7,323 nucleotides of DNA, from contig CALMOL010000524.1 of assembly GCA_937871685.1 (NCBI GenBank), forward strand, positions 1-7,323, written 5' to 3'. The position numbers and the translations under genes are program-made. Under the pieces are notes generated by a model that was not told the DNA's origin, ran no database searches, and saw only the letters and a program-made list of their open reading frames with translations. Below are positions 1 to 5,723 of this stretch, in pieces. Every line of letters begins with the position of its first letter. Position 1 is the first letter of the stretch. Source of the DNA: an uncultured Verrucomicrobiota bacterium. GTDB lineage: Bacteria > Verrucomicrobiota > Verrucomicrobiia > Chthoniobacterales > SZAS-18.

Positions 1-76
1 CCCCAGGCCCCCGCCGAGGAAATCCCCGCGACGACGGCGCATGGGCCGGCCCTGGTCTCAAAACCAACGGATTAGC

Positions 77-105
77 TTGGCAAGGCGTTTCGCCGACGGT
101 TTCAT
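77..105 (+). promoter_or_regulatory. Possible sigma-70-type promoter for the TIR gene pair
   Basis: TTGGCA (77-82) matches five of six bases of the -35 consensus. After a 17-base spacer comes TTTCAT (100-105), which matches four of six bases of the -10 consensus. Transcription would begin near 112, only about 7 bases before the ATG at 119. That fits the absence of a Shine-Dalgarno sequence there and would give a nearly leaderless message. The hit is found by eye only, and the flanking sequence contains no further support. If real, it argues against the upstream ATG at 41. Confidence 0.3.
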
Positions 106-118
106 TGCCAGCATTGCC

Positions 119-532
119 ATGCACGCAAAGGTCTTCATTTCGCACGCCTCGACCGATACTTGGGTAGCGCGGCAACTTGCGCTTCAAATCGAGGCGTGTG
201 GCGCCGAGACTTTCCTAGATGCAGCCGACATCCAGCACGGCGATGACTTTGACGAGAAGCTTCGCGACGCTGCGGACACCTCTTCCGAACAGCTTGTGCT
301 GCTCACTCCTTGGGCAATGAACCGGCCTTATGTCTGGCTTGAGATTGGCGCCTTCTGGATCGCGAAGAAACGGATCGTTGTTGTGCTGCACGGCTTGACT
401 CGCGATGATGTGGCCGCCAGCAAGTTCCTGCCGGTGGCGCTAAAACGGCTCGACTTTGTCAACCTCAACGACATTGATTCCTACTTCCATCAACTGAAGG
501 AGCGAATCGACTCCTCTTCGACTCATGCCTGA
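119..532 (+). CDS. Small stand-alone TIR-domain protein (first of a pair)
   Basis: The 137-residue product is essentially one TIR (Toll/interleukin-1 receptor) domain with no other domain. Bacterial TIR domains commonly cleave NAD+ or make cyclic ADP-ribose signals in antiphage defence such as Thoeris, or deplete NAD+. The domain starts at once with KVFISHAS (residues 4-11, box 1, strand A). The stretch FLDAADI with downstream GDDF (32-44) fits the BB loop. RPYVWLEIGAF (69-79) is helix C, with Glu75 where the catalytic glutamate of TIR NADases sits. The tryptophan usually four residues before it is Tyr71 here, with Trp73 nearby, so the WxxxE motif is altered. The frame is open back to ATG 41, but those 26 extra residues do not resemble a TIR start and the domain begins right after the ATG at 119, so 119 is preferred. 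No Shine-Dalgarno sequence is visible. The gene overlaps the next TIR gene by 8 bases. TIR assignment is secure; enzymatic activity and a defence role are inferred. Confidence 0.85.
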   Translation: MHAKVFISHASTDTWVARQLALQIEACGAETFLDAADIQHGDDFDEKLRDAADTSSEQLVLLTPWAMNRPYVWLEIGAFWIAKKRIVVVLHGLTRDDVAASKFLPVALKRLDFVNLNDIDSYFHQLKERIDSSSTHA

Positions 533-950
533 GAAAAACTCCGTTTTCATTTCTAGCACGGCACAGGACGGCAAGATCGCGACCCAGCTCGCGGAGCAGC
601 TTCACGCCCGTGGCGTGCCTGTCTTCTTTGACCGACACGAAATTTCTCTTGGCGCCTCATGGCAGGACGAGATCGAAAAGGCCCTTGAGGGAGCCTCTAC
701 TTTCGTCTTTCTAGTCAGCCCCAACTTTCTGCAGTCGAAATGGGCTCTCTTTGAGTCTGGCGTTGCTCTCGGCCGGGCCGCCAAGGAGCAAGATGTAACG
801 CTTATTCCCGTGATGCTGCCGGGGGCCACGCCAGGAGATATGCCTTCTCCACTGCGCTCTTGGCAGGCGATCGATGCGAAGCACTCGACGCCGGAGCAAT
901 TGGCATCGCAACTCGCCGAGGCATTCCAGCGCACCGCCGTGAGATTTTGA
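525..950 (+). CDS. Small stand-alone TIR-domain protein (second of a pair)
   Basis: The 141-residue product is a compact, canonical TIR domain and nothing else. Visible elements are SVFISSTAQD (6-15, strand A and AA loop), VFFDRHEISLGASW (33-46, strand B and BB loop), FVFLVSPNFLQSKW (60-73, strand C into helix C) and the WxxxE motif Trp73-Ala-Leu-Phe-Glu77, with Glu77 the expected catalytic residue. LIPVML (93-98) is strand D. The family is known for NAD+ hydrolysis or cyclisation. The ATG lies inside the end of the upstream TIR gene (ATGCCTGA, 525-532), an 8-base overlap that indicates one operon and probable translational coupling. The ribosome-binding sequence just upstream is poor, which fits coupling. 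The two TIR proteins are similar only in the core motifs, so this is not a recent duplication. No effector with a SLOG, sirtuin, nuclease or membrane domain is visible downstream. Any partner would have to lie left of the window or elsewhere. Confidence 0.88.
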   Translation: MPEKNSVFISSTAQDGKIATQLAEQLHARGVPVFFDRHEISLGASWQDEIEKALEGASTFVFLVSPNFLQSKWALFESGVALGRAAKEQDVTLIPVMLPGATPGDMPSPLRSWQAIDAKHSTPEQLASQLAEAFQRTAVRF

Positions 951-966
951 ATAGGCGGGTGTCGCC

Positions 967-1038
967 ATTTCCAAGGATCAGCTTTTCTTTTTGCTCAGCG
1001 GCCTTGCCGTCGATGGCGCCTTGGGCTTCACCATCGCT
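967..1038 (+). pseudogene. Decayed 5' fragment of a paralogue of the helical-repeat gene at the right end
   Basis: Read in the frame of 967, this stretch gives ISKDQLFFLLSG followed by LAVDGALGFTI, a membrane-anchor-like N-terminus. The 15 residues encoded at 991-1035 match those at 5752-5796 (anchor of the right-hand gene) at 13 positions, and the DNA matches at 36 of 45 bases by hand count. The codon where ATG would be expected (967) is ATT. At 1038 the homology is broken by an inverted-repeat element. Past that element, about 20 bases from 1175 (starting AGCCTG) again resemble the bases following the anchor of the intact gene, with 14 of 20 matching. The rest of the gene is missing. I infer a start-less, interrupted and truncated gene remnant. 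Confidence 0.55.
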
Positions 1039-1059
1039 AGAGCGTTTTCGATTCGAGTG
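1038..1059 (+). repeat. Left arm of the inverted repeat
   Basis: TAGAGCGTTTTCGATTC (1038-1054) is the exact reverse complement of 1157-1173. Including the next five bases, 20 of 22 positions pair. Confidence 0.85.
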
Positions 1060-1151
1060 GTCGCGCCTCGCGGGCGGCGGCTGGCGGATGGCCCGCGGCG
1101 TTTTGGAGGGCGGCGGCCGACCTCTCGCAAAGGGCTTCGATCTGATGCAAT

Positions 1152-1173
1152 CACCTGAATCGAAAACGCTCTA
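1152..1173 (-). repeat. Right arm of the inverted repeat
   Basis: GAATCGAAAACGCTCTA (1157-1173) pairs perfectly with 1038-1054. Pairing continues imperfectly inward to 1152. No T-run follows, so it is not a classical intrinsic terminator. Confidence 0.85.
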
Positions 1174-1276
1174 AAGCCTGTGCCCTGACTCACCAGCCGT
1201 GGCGTTTGCGCCGGCGGGCTCCGCTGAGGAGGACCAAAGGCGATGTGTTCATCCACGCGGCCAGAGCCACCTCACA
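1174..1276. other. Non-coding 3' flank of the giant beta-repeat gene
   Basis: About 100 bases between the mobile element and the stop codon of the minus-strand gene. Its first 20 or so bases weakly resemble the continuation of the interrupted gene remnant. The rest shows no gene and no convincing terminator, only a 4-bp GGCG/CGCC stem without a T-run. Confidence 0.4.
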
Positions 1277-1354
1277 TCAGGCGGCTACCCGGCGTCGGCA
1301 GAGTAGCAAGAGGGTCATCCCCATGAGGGCGAAAGCGATTGAACCCAGCTCCGG
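1277..1354 (-). other. PEP-CTERM-like sorting tail (variant core)
   Basis: This codes for the last 26 residues. VPELGS comes first, a hydrophobic segment follows (FALMGMTLLLLC), and the end is the basic CRRRVAA. The standard PEP-CTERM tail has Pro-Glu-Pro, then a transmembrane helix, then an Arg cluster. Here the second proline is leucine, while the helix and arginines are retained. It is part of the same CDS. Confidence 0.75.
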
Positions 1355-4300
1355 CACAGCGGTGACCGTGAAGCCCAATGTTCCATTCACGAGGCTGAAA
1401 GTCCCACCCAGCCCAGAGGCGGTGAAGTCGCTCGCGCTGAAGCCCTGCAGGCTGCCGAAGTGGACTAGGTCGTAGGTTTCCCCCACGATTGCGCCGCCGT
1501 TCACGAAGGTGAAGCGAAACTCGCCGTCGGCGCCGCGCACAAGGGAGCCGACGTTGAGATGGTCGCTCGCGGCCGAGTTCACGCCAAGCACGAGCAGGAT
1601 CGCCCCGCCGCCGTCCCACGTCAGGGCGTCCTGGAGCGTGAGGGTGGTCGGGTCGCCCGGCACGACGGCGCCGCCGGCCTGGAGCAAGACCGGGCCGGCG
1701 ACGAAGCCGCTCCCGCCCAGCGTGCCGCCGAGCCGGATGGTCACCGGGCCGGTGCCAGTGGCCGAGCCGGTTGGGTTCGCGACGACGAGCTTGCCGCTGT
1801 GGGCGGTGAGACCATCGCCGATGACGGTGCCGCCGGTGTAGGTGTTCGCGCCGGTGAGCGTGAGCGCGCCGGAGCCGCGGACGTTGAGGATGCCGCCGGT
1901 CGCGCCGGAGAGGCCGCCGTCGCGGATGAGGCCGGAGAAGGTCGTGCTCTGGTTGCTGAGGCCGGTGGCAAGAATCTTGCCGCCGAGAAAGACGGTGCCG
2001 CCGCCCTCGAGCGAGCCGCTGGTCATGCCGGTGGCGGCCAACTGGGAGATGTCGAGCTCGCCGCCCGCGTTGATGACCAGGCGCGCGAGGAATCCGCTGG
2101 CGCCGGACTGGAAAACCACTTGGCCGCCGGAGCCGCCGTTGGTCCCGCCGTTCGCGATGAGCGTGGCGCTGCCGGCGCTGGAGTTGCCGAAGAAGAGGGT
2201 CAGACCGCCGGCCGCGCCTGGGGTGCTCCCGCCCTCGGCCGTGAGGGTGGCGCTTCCCGCGCTGGCGTTTCCGAGGAAGGTCGTGGCCCCGGACTTCCCG
2301 CCGGCGGCCGCGGCGCCCTGGCTGGTGATGGCGGCGCTGGCGGCGGTGGCGGAATCATTGAATTGCGTGACCGCGTTGATGCCGCCACCGGCCGTGCCGC
2401 CCGCGTTGAGGATCGTGGCGTTGGCCGCGCTGCTGCTGCCGTCGAAGAAGAGGATGCCGCCGCTGCCGCCGGCCACGGTCGCGCCCTCGTTGACGAACGT
2501 GGCGCTGCCGGCGCTCGCGGCGTTTCGGAATTGCGTCGTGCCGCCGTTCGCCGCGCCGCTGCGGTTGAAGAGGGAGGCCGTGCCCGCGGTGCCGCCGTCG
2601 AACCGGGTTAAGCCACTCCCCCCGCCCGTGACGGCCGCGGCGAGGTTGGTGATCGTCGCGCCGCCCGCAGTCGTCCCGTTGGAGAAGACGGTCAGGCCGC
2701 CGGGCGCGCCGGAGGCCGCGCCAGCCTCGTTGGTGACCGCCGCGGCGCCCGCGGTGGCGCCCGCGTCAAGGAAGAGGGTGGTGCCGGAGAAAGCGGCCGA
2801 GTTGCCGGCGCCGCCGTTGACGATGGTCGCGCTCCCGGCGGTGGAGAAGGCGTAGAACGTCGTGCCGCCGCCGCCCGCGCCGGAGACGCCCGAGCCGCGG
2901 TTGGAGATGCTGGCGTTGCCCGCCGTGGCGAGGAGCGTCGCGCTCGTGCCGCGAAAGCTCAGTTGCCCGCCGGAAGCGTTCGCCGACACCCCGCCGATGG
3001 CGATGAAGGTCGCCTGCCCCGCGGTGGCCGTGTCCCCGAAGCTCGCGGTGCCGCCGAGGCCGCTGGGCACGGCCCCGCCGCCGAGGGTGAAGCTGGCGCT
3101 CCCCGCGGTGCTCGCGTTGCGGAAGTCCACCGTGCCGGGCTGCGCGCCGGCCACCTGCGAGCCGACCACCGTGAAGCTCGCTTGGCCCGCGCTGGACGCG
3201 TTGTAGAACGTCGCCCGCCCACCGCTCGCGTTGGTCGCGCCGCTCTGGTTGGTGATGTTCGCGCGGCCCGCCGTGGCGGTGTCGTAGAAGCTGAGGCTGC
3301 CGGCGTCTCCGCCGTTGGCCGTCGCGCCGCCTTGCAGCAGCGTCGCCGAACCGGCCGTGGCGCTGAGCCGGAAGCTGGTGCTCGCGCCGACGAAGGCGGT
3401 GGCCGCGCCCTCGTTCGTAATCCGGGCCGCCTGCGCGTCGGCGCGGTCGGTGAAGACCGTCGCGCCGGCGGTGCCGTCGGGATCGCCCGCGGCATTGAGG
3501 ATCGTGGCGGTGCCGCCGAGGGAATCTCCGGCGAAGATTGTTTGGCCCCCGAGGCCGAAGGTGGCGGGAACGCTGGCGCCGCGCCGGTTGGTGATGGTGC
3601 TCGCGCCCGCCGTGGCGGTGCCGAGGAACTGCGTTTGCCCGCCCGCGGTGCCGGGAATGGCGCTGCCGTAGTTGTCGATGACCGCGGAGCCGGCCGAGGC
3701 CGCGTCGGAGAACGTGGTGGAGCCGCTGTTGGCGGCGCGGCCGTCGTCCACCGTCGCGCCGAGGTTGAGGATGCGGGCGCCGCCGGCGCGGGAATTTTCC
3801 CGGAAGGAGAGCTGGCCGCCGGTGCCACCGGCGAACTGGCTGGCTTGGTTGGTGACGGTGGCCGCGCCCGCCGTGGCGGTGTCGCGGAACTCGGTCCTCC
3901 CGCGCAAGTCCGCGCCGGGGCCGGGGTTGTTTGTGATGCTCAGGCTGCCGGCCGAGGCCGCCGCGGTGAAGGACAGCAGGGAAGTCGCGGTGGCGCGCAC
4001 CGTCGCCGGGCCGGTGCCCAGGCCGGAGCCGCCGGGATTGGTCACGACGAGCACGCCGTCGGCCACGACCGTGCCGCCCGTGTAGGTGTTGACGCCGGTG
4101 AGGGTGAGCGTGCCGGTGCCGGTCTTGATCAGCGTGCCGGGGTTGTTGGCGTATTGGCCGGCGTCTCGGATCACGCCGGAAACCGTCGTGCTGAGGTTGT
4201 TCGCGCCGACGGTGAATGAACCGCCGCCGGTGGCGAAAGTGCCGATGGAGAAGAAGCCCGCGCCCTCGATGGAGCCGATGCCGAAGGCCGCGCCCTGGTA

Positions 4301-5554
4301 GCCGCTCAGGTCCAGGGTCGCGCCAGCGTTGACGATGACGCGCGCAGTATCGCCCCGCGCGGTGTTGAAGAAGACGATCCTCGCGCCGCTCCCGCCGTTC
4401 GTGCCGCCGTTGGCGGTGAGCGTGGCGTTGCCGGCCCGGCCGGCGCCGTCGAACTGGATGAGGCCGCCCCCGCCGCCGTTCGTGCCGCCATTGGCGGTGG
4501 CGGCGGCGTTTTCCAGGCTGCTGGCCGAGACGTAAAGCTGCGCCCCTTGCGCGCCGCTGATCGTCGCGCCCTCCAGGATCACCGTCCCCGTGTCGCCGTG
4601 GGCAGTGCCTTGGAAGATGATGAGGGCGCCCTCTGGACGGGTGGCATCGCCGCCGAGATTTCGAATGGTGCTCGTGCCCATGCGGCTGGAACCATCGAAG
4701 GAGACTTGACCGCCGTTTTCGTTGGTGATCTGCGCATTGGCGGCGGTGGCCGAGCCGAGGAAAAAGGTCGCGCCGCCGCTGGGGAAGCCGGGCTGGGAGA
4801 GACCGGCGTTGGTGATGATGGCGTTGCCGGCCGAGGCGTTGTCCCGGAAGAACGTGACGCCGCCGTGGCCGAAGACATTGGTCGCGCCGATCCGACCTCC
4901 GGCGCCGTTGTAGATGGTCGCGTTGGCGGCGCTGGAGTTCCCGAAGAACTGCGTCTGCGCGCCGTCCACGGGGCTGCCCGAGTGGCCTTCGTTGACGATC
5001 GTGGCGCTCCCGGCCGTCGCGGTATCGAAGAACCGCACGTTGCCGCTGCCGATGAGGCCCGAGCCGGTAGGACTGGTCGCGAGCATGCTGCCACGGGCGG
5101 TGATGATGACGCCGGCCCCAATCGTCGCCCCGTTGCGGAATTCCAGCCGCGCGCCGGCGTCGCCGTTGGCCGTCTGGGCGCCTACGATCACGTTTTGCGC
5201 GGTGCCCACCGGAGAGTTATTCACGATGCCGCCGCCGTTGAGCGTGAGCACGTGGCCGGCCGGTCCGCCGCCGGTGATGGTGAGCAGGTAGCCGGGCGCG
5301 GTGGTGTCGAACGTCACCGTGCCGAGGGTGAGCGTGAGGTAGGGATCCGTGACGATGGTGCGTCCGCTCGCGCCGAAGATCAGGTCGTCGCCGTCCGCCG
5401 GGGCGATGCCGCCGAGCCAGTTGGCGCCGTTGTCCCAAAGGTCGCTCGCAGCGCCGGTCCAGCGGAGGCTCGCGGCGGGCAGACTCCCGCAGGAAAGGGC
5501 GAGGGCCGCGATGACAAGGCGGCGCAGAGTGCGCGAGGTTTTGGGGAAAGTTTT
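1277..5554 (-). CDS. Giant secreted autotransporter-type beta-repeat protein with PEP-CTERM-like tail
   Basis: The product is about 1425 residues from GTG 5554; the stop is TGA, read on the minus strand at 1279-1277. Residues 1-29 form a Sec signal peptide: a basic n-region ending TLRR, the core LVIAALALS and a likely cut after LPA or LPAA. An upstream TTG at 5602 would add 16 residues ahead of the signal, so GTG 5554 is preferred; neither start has a clear ribosome-binding site. WTGAASDLW..GANW follows, a usual opening of such proteins. Then come about 9 degenerate repeats (173-417), a PATR repeat (LTLTGVNTYTGGTV, 478-500), about 22 more repeats (553-1169), a second PATR repeat (1227-1248), a C-terminal beta region starting GGTLGGSG, and a tail from 1400: VPELGS, a hydrophobic helix, then CRRR. 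PATR repeats occur in autotransporter passengers, but no outer-membrane barrel is present. The tail suggests sorting by an exosortase-type system, as known for PEP-CTERM proteins. Likely role: cell-surface or extracellular matrix protein, passing the inner membrane via Sec. The ligand or function is unknown. Confidence 0.85.
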   Translation of the reverse strand, partial: KTFPKTSRTLRRLVIAALALSCGSLPAASLRWTGAASDLWDNGANWLGGIAPADGDDLIFGASGRTIVTDPYLTLTLGTVTFDTTAPGYLLTITGGGPAGHVLTLNGGGIVNNSPVGTAQNVIVGAQTANGDAGARLEFRNGATIGAGVIITARGSMLATSPTGSGLIGSGNVRFFDTATAGSATIVNEGHSGSPVDGAQTQFFGNSSAANATIYNGAGGRIGATNVFGHGGVTFFRDNASAGNAIITNAGLSQPGFPSGGATFFLGSATAANAQITNENGGQVSFDGSSRMGTSTIRNLGGDATRPEGALIIFQGTAHGDTGTVILEGATISGAQGAQLYVSASSLENAAATANGGTNGGGGGLIQFDGAGRAGNATLTANGGTNGGSGARIVFFNTARGDTARVIVNAGATLDLSGYQGAAFGIGSIEGAGFFSIGTFATGGGSFTVGANNLSTTVSGVIRDAGQYANNPGTLIKTGTGTLTLTGVNTYTGGTVVADGVLVVTNPGGSGLGTGPATVRATATSLLSFTAAASAGSLSITNNPGPGADLRGRTEFRDTATAGAATVTNQASQFAGGTGGQLSFRENSRAGGARILNLGATVDDGRAANSGSTTFSDAASAGSAVIDNYGSAIPGTAGGQTQFLGTATAGASTITNRRGASVPATFGLGGQTIFAGDSLGGTATILNAAGDPDGTAGATVFTDRADAQAARITNEGAATAFVGASTSFRLSATAGSATLLQGGATANGGDAGSLSFYDTATAGRANITNQSGATNASGGRATFYNASSAGQASFTVVGSQVAGAQPGTVDFRNASTAGSASFTLGGGAVPSGLGGTASFGDTATAGQATFIAIGGVSANASGGQLSFRGTSATLLATAGNASISNRGSGVSGAGGGGTTFYAFSTAGSATIVNGGAGNSAAFSGTTLFLDAGATAGAAAVTNEAGAASGAPGGLTVFSNGTTAGGATITNLAAAVTGGGSGLTRFDGGTAGTASLFNRSGAANGGTTQFRNAASAGSATFVNEGATVAGGSGGILFFDGSSSAANATILNAGGTAGGGINAVTQFNDSATAASAAITSQGAAAAGGKSGATTFLGNASAGSATLTAEGGSTPGAAGGLTLFFGNSSAGSATLIANGGTNGGSGGQVVFQSGASGFLARLVINAGGELDISQLAATGMTSGSLEGGGTVFLGGKILATGLSNQSTTFSGLIRDGGLSGATGGILNVRGSGALTLTGANTYTGGTVIGDGLTAHSGKLVVANPTGSATGTGPVTIRLGGTLGGSGFVAGPVLLQAGGAVVPGDPTTLTLQDALTWDGGGAILLVLGVNSAASDHLNVGSLVRGADGEFRFTFVNGGAIVGETYDLVHFGSLQGFSASDFTASGLGGTFSLVNGTLGFTVTAVPELGSIAFALMGMTLLLLCRRRVAA
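2048..3898 (-). repeat. Second block of about 22 degenerate protein repeats
   Basis: Each unit has about 20-30 residues and approximates T.F.(D/N).(A/S)TAG.ATI.N.G followed by a Gly-rich turn, for example TEFRDTATAG, TTFSDAASAG and TTFLGNASAG. The block ends with INAGGELDIS. Alternating hydrophobic residues and Gly/Asn turns suggest a solenoid beta-helix. Copies are diverged in both protein and DNA, so they are old rather than freshly amplified. Unit counts are by eye. Confidence 0.7.
4304..5038 (-). repeat. First block of about 9 degenerate protein repeats
   Basis: Units such as VRFFDTATAGSATI, TQFFGNSSAANATI and VTFFRDNASAGNAII are the same type as those of the second block. The block ends with INAG.TLDLS, matching the end of the second block (INAG.ELDIS). 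A PATR repeat follows it, as it does the second block. Confidence 0.65.
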
Positions 5555-5723
5555 CACGGTGGGGAAGGGTGCCGGAGGCGGGCGGCGGGTGGATTCGAGC
5601 AAGTCCGATGCGCAGGTCGGTTCGCGCCTTTGTCGTATCGGTCCAGCCCGCCCCCAGCAAGCGCCGTTTTCACGGGGCGGCCTTTGCGCGCTAGGCCGGT
5701 GGGCCCGCGCTCCGTTCTCCCGC
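5555..5723. promoter_or_regulatory. Divergent intergenic region between the beta-repeat gene and the helical-repeat gene
   Basis: About 169 bases separate the GTG at 5554 (minus) from the putative start region near 5724 (plus). By position it should carry both promoters. No strong sigma-70 box is evident. The best minus-strand candidate is TTGCTG, a 17-base spacer, then TACGAC, and its -10 is weak. No Shine-Dalgarno sequence stands ahead of either gene. Regulation cannot be read from the sequence. Confidence 0.3.

Larger units (their letters stand above)
1038..1173. mobile_element. MITE-like element with inverted repeats flanked by TA
   Basis: A 132-base core (1040-1171) is bounded by perfect 15-base inverted repeats (GAGCGTTTTCGATTC on the left). 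TA dinucleotides stand just outside both ends, at 1038-1039 and 1172-1173, making the palindromic match 17 bases. A looser match extends it to 20 of 22 bases. The interior is GC-rich and has no plausible gene. Short length, terminal inverted repeats and a TA target duplication are the hallmarks of MITEs mobilised by IS630/Tc1-mariner transposases. The element sits inside a gene remnant between the convergent TIR operon and the giant beta-repeat gene, where the paired arms could also slow transcription. No transposase is in the window. Alternative reading: a dispersed intergenic palindrome of another kind. Confidence 0.6.

Noticed and set aside
41..118. ATG at 41 as start of the first TIR gene
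   Set aside because: The extra 26 residues resemble no TIR N-terminus, and the domain begins directly after the ATG at 119. A possible promoter also lies within this stretch.
1200..1230. Terminator for the giant gene (GGCG/CGCC stem)
   Set aside because: The stem has only 4 bp and no T-run follows on either strand.
2048..5038. CRISPR array or other non-coding repeat array
   Set aside because: The periodicity is at the protein level with degenerate units and no constant repeat-spacer structure.
5486..5554. Lipoprotein signal in the giant protein (Cys23 after LALS)
   Set aside because: The residue three before the Cys is Ala rather than the usual Leu, and the Cys lies within the hydrophobic core with a good LPAA cut site after it.
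1277..5554. Classical type V autotransporter
   Set aside because: PATR repeats are present, but there is no C-terminal outer-membrane barrel. The end is a PEP-CTERM-like tail.
5549..5675. Repeated GTTTTCACGG at about 5549 and 5666 as a possible regulatory site
   Set aside because: Only ten bases match. One copy overlaps the start codon of the giant gene and there is no symmetry, so chance is a sufficient explanation.
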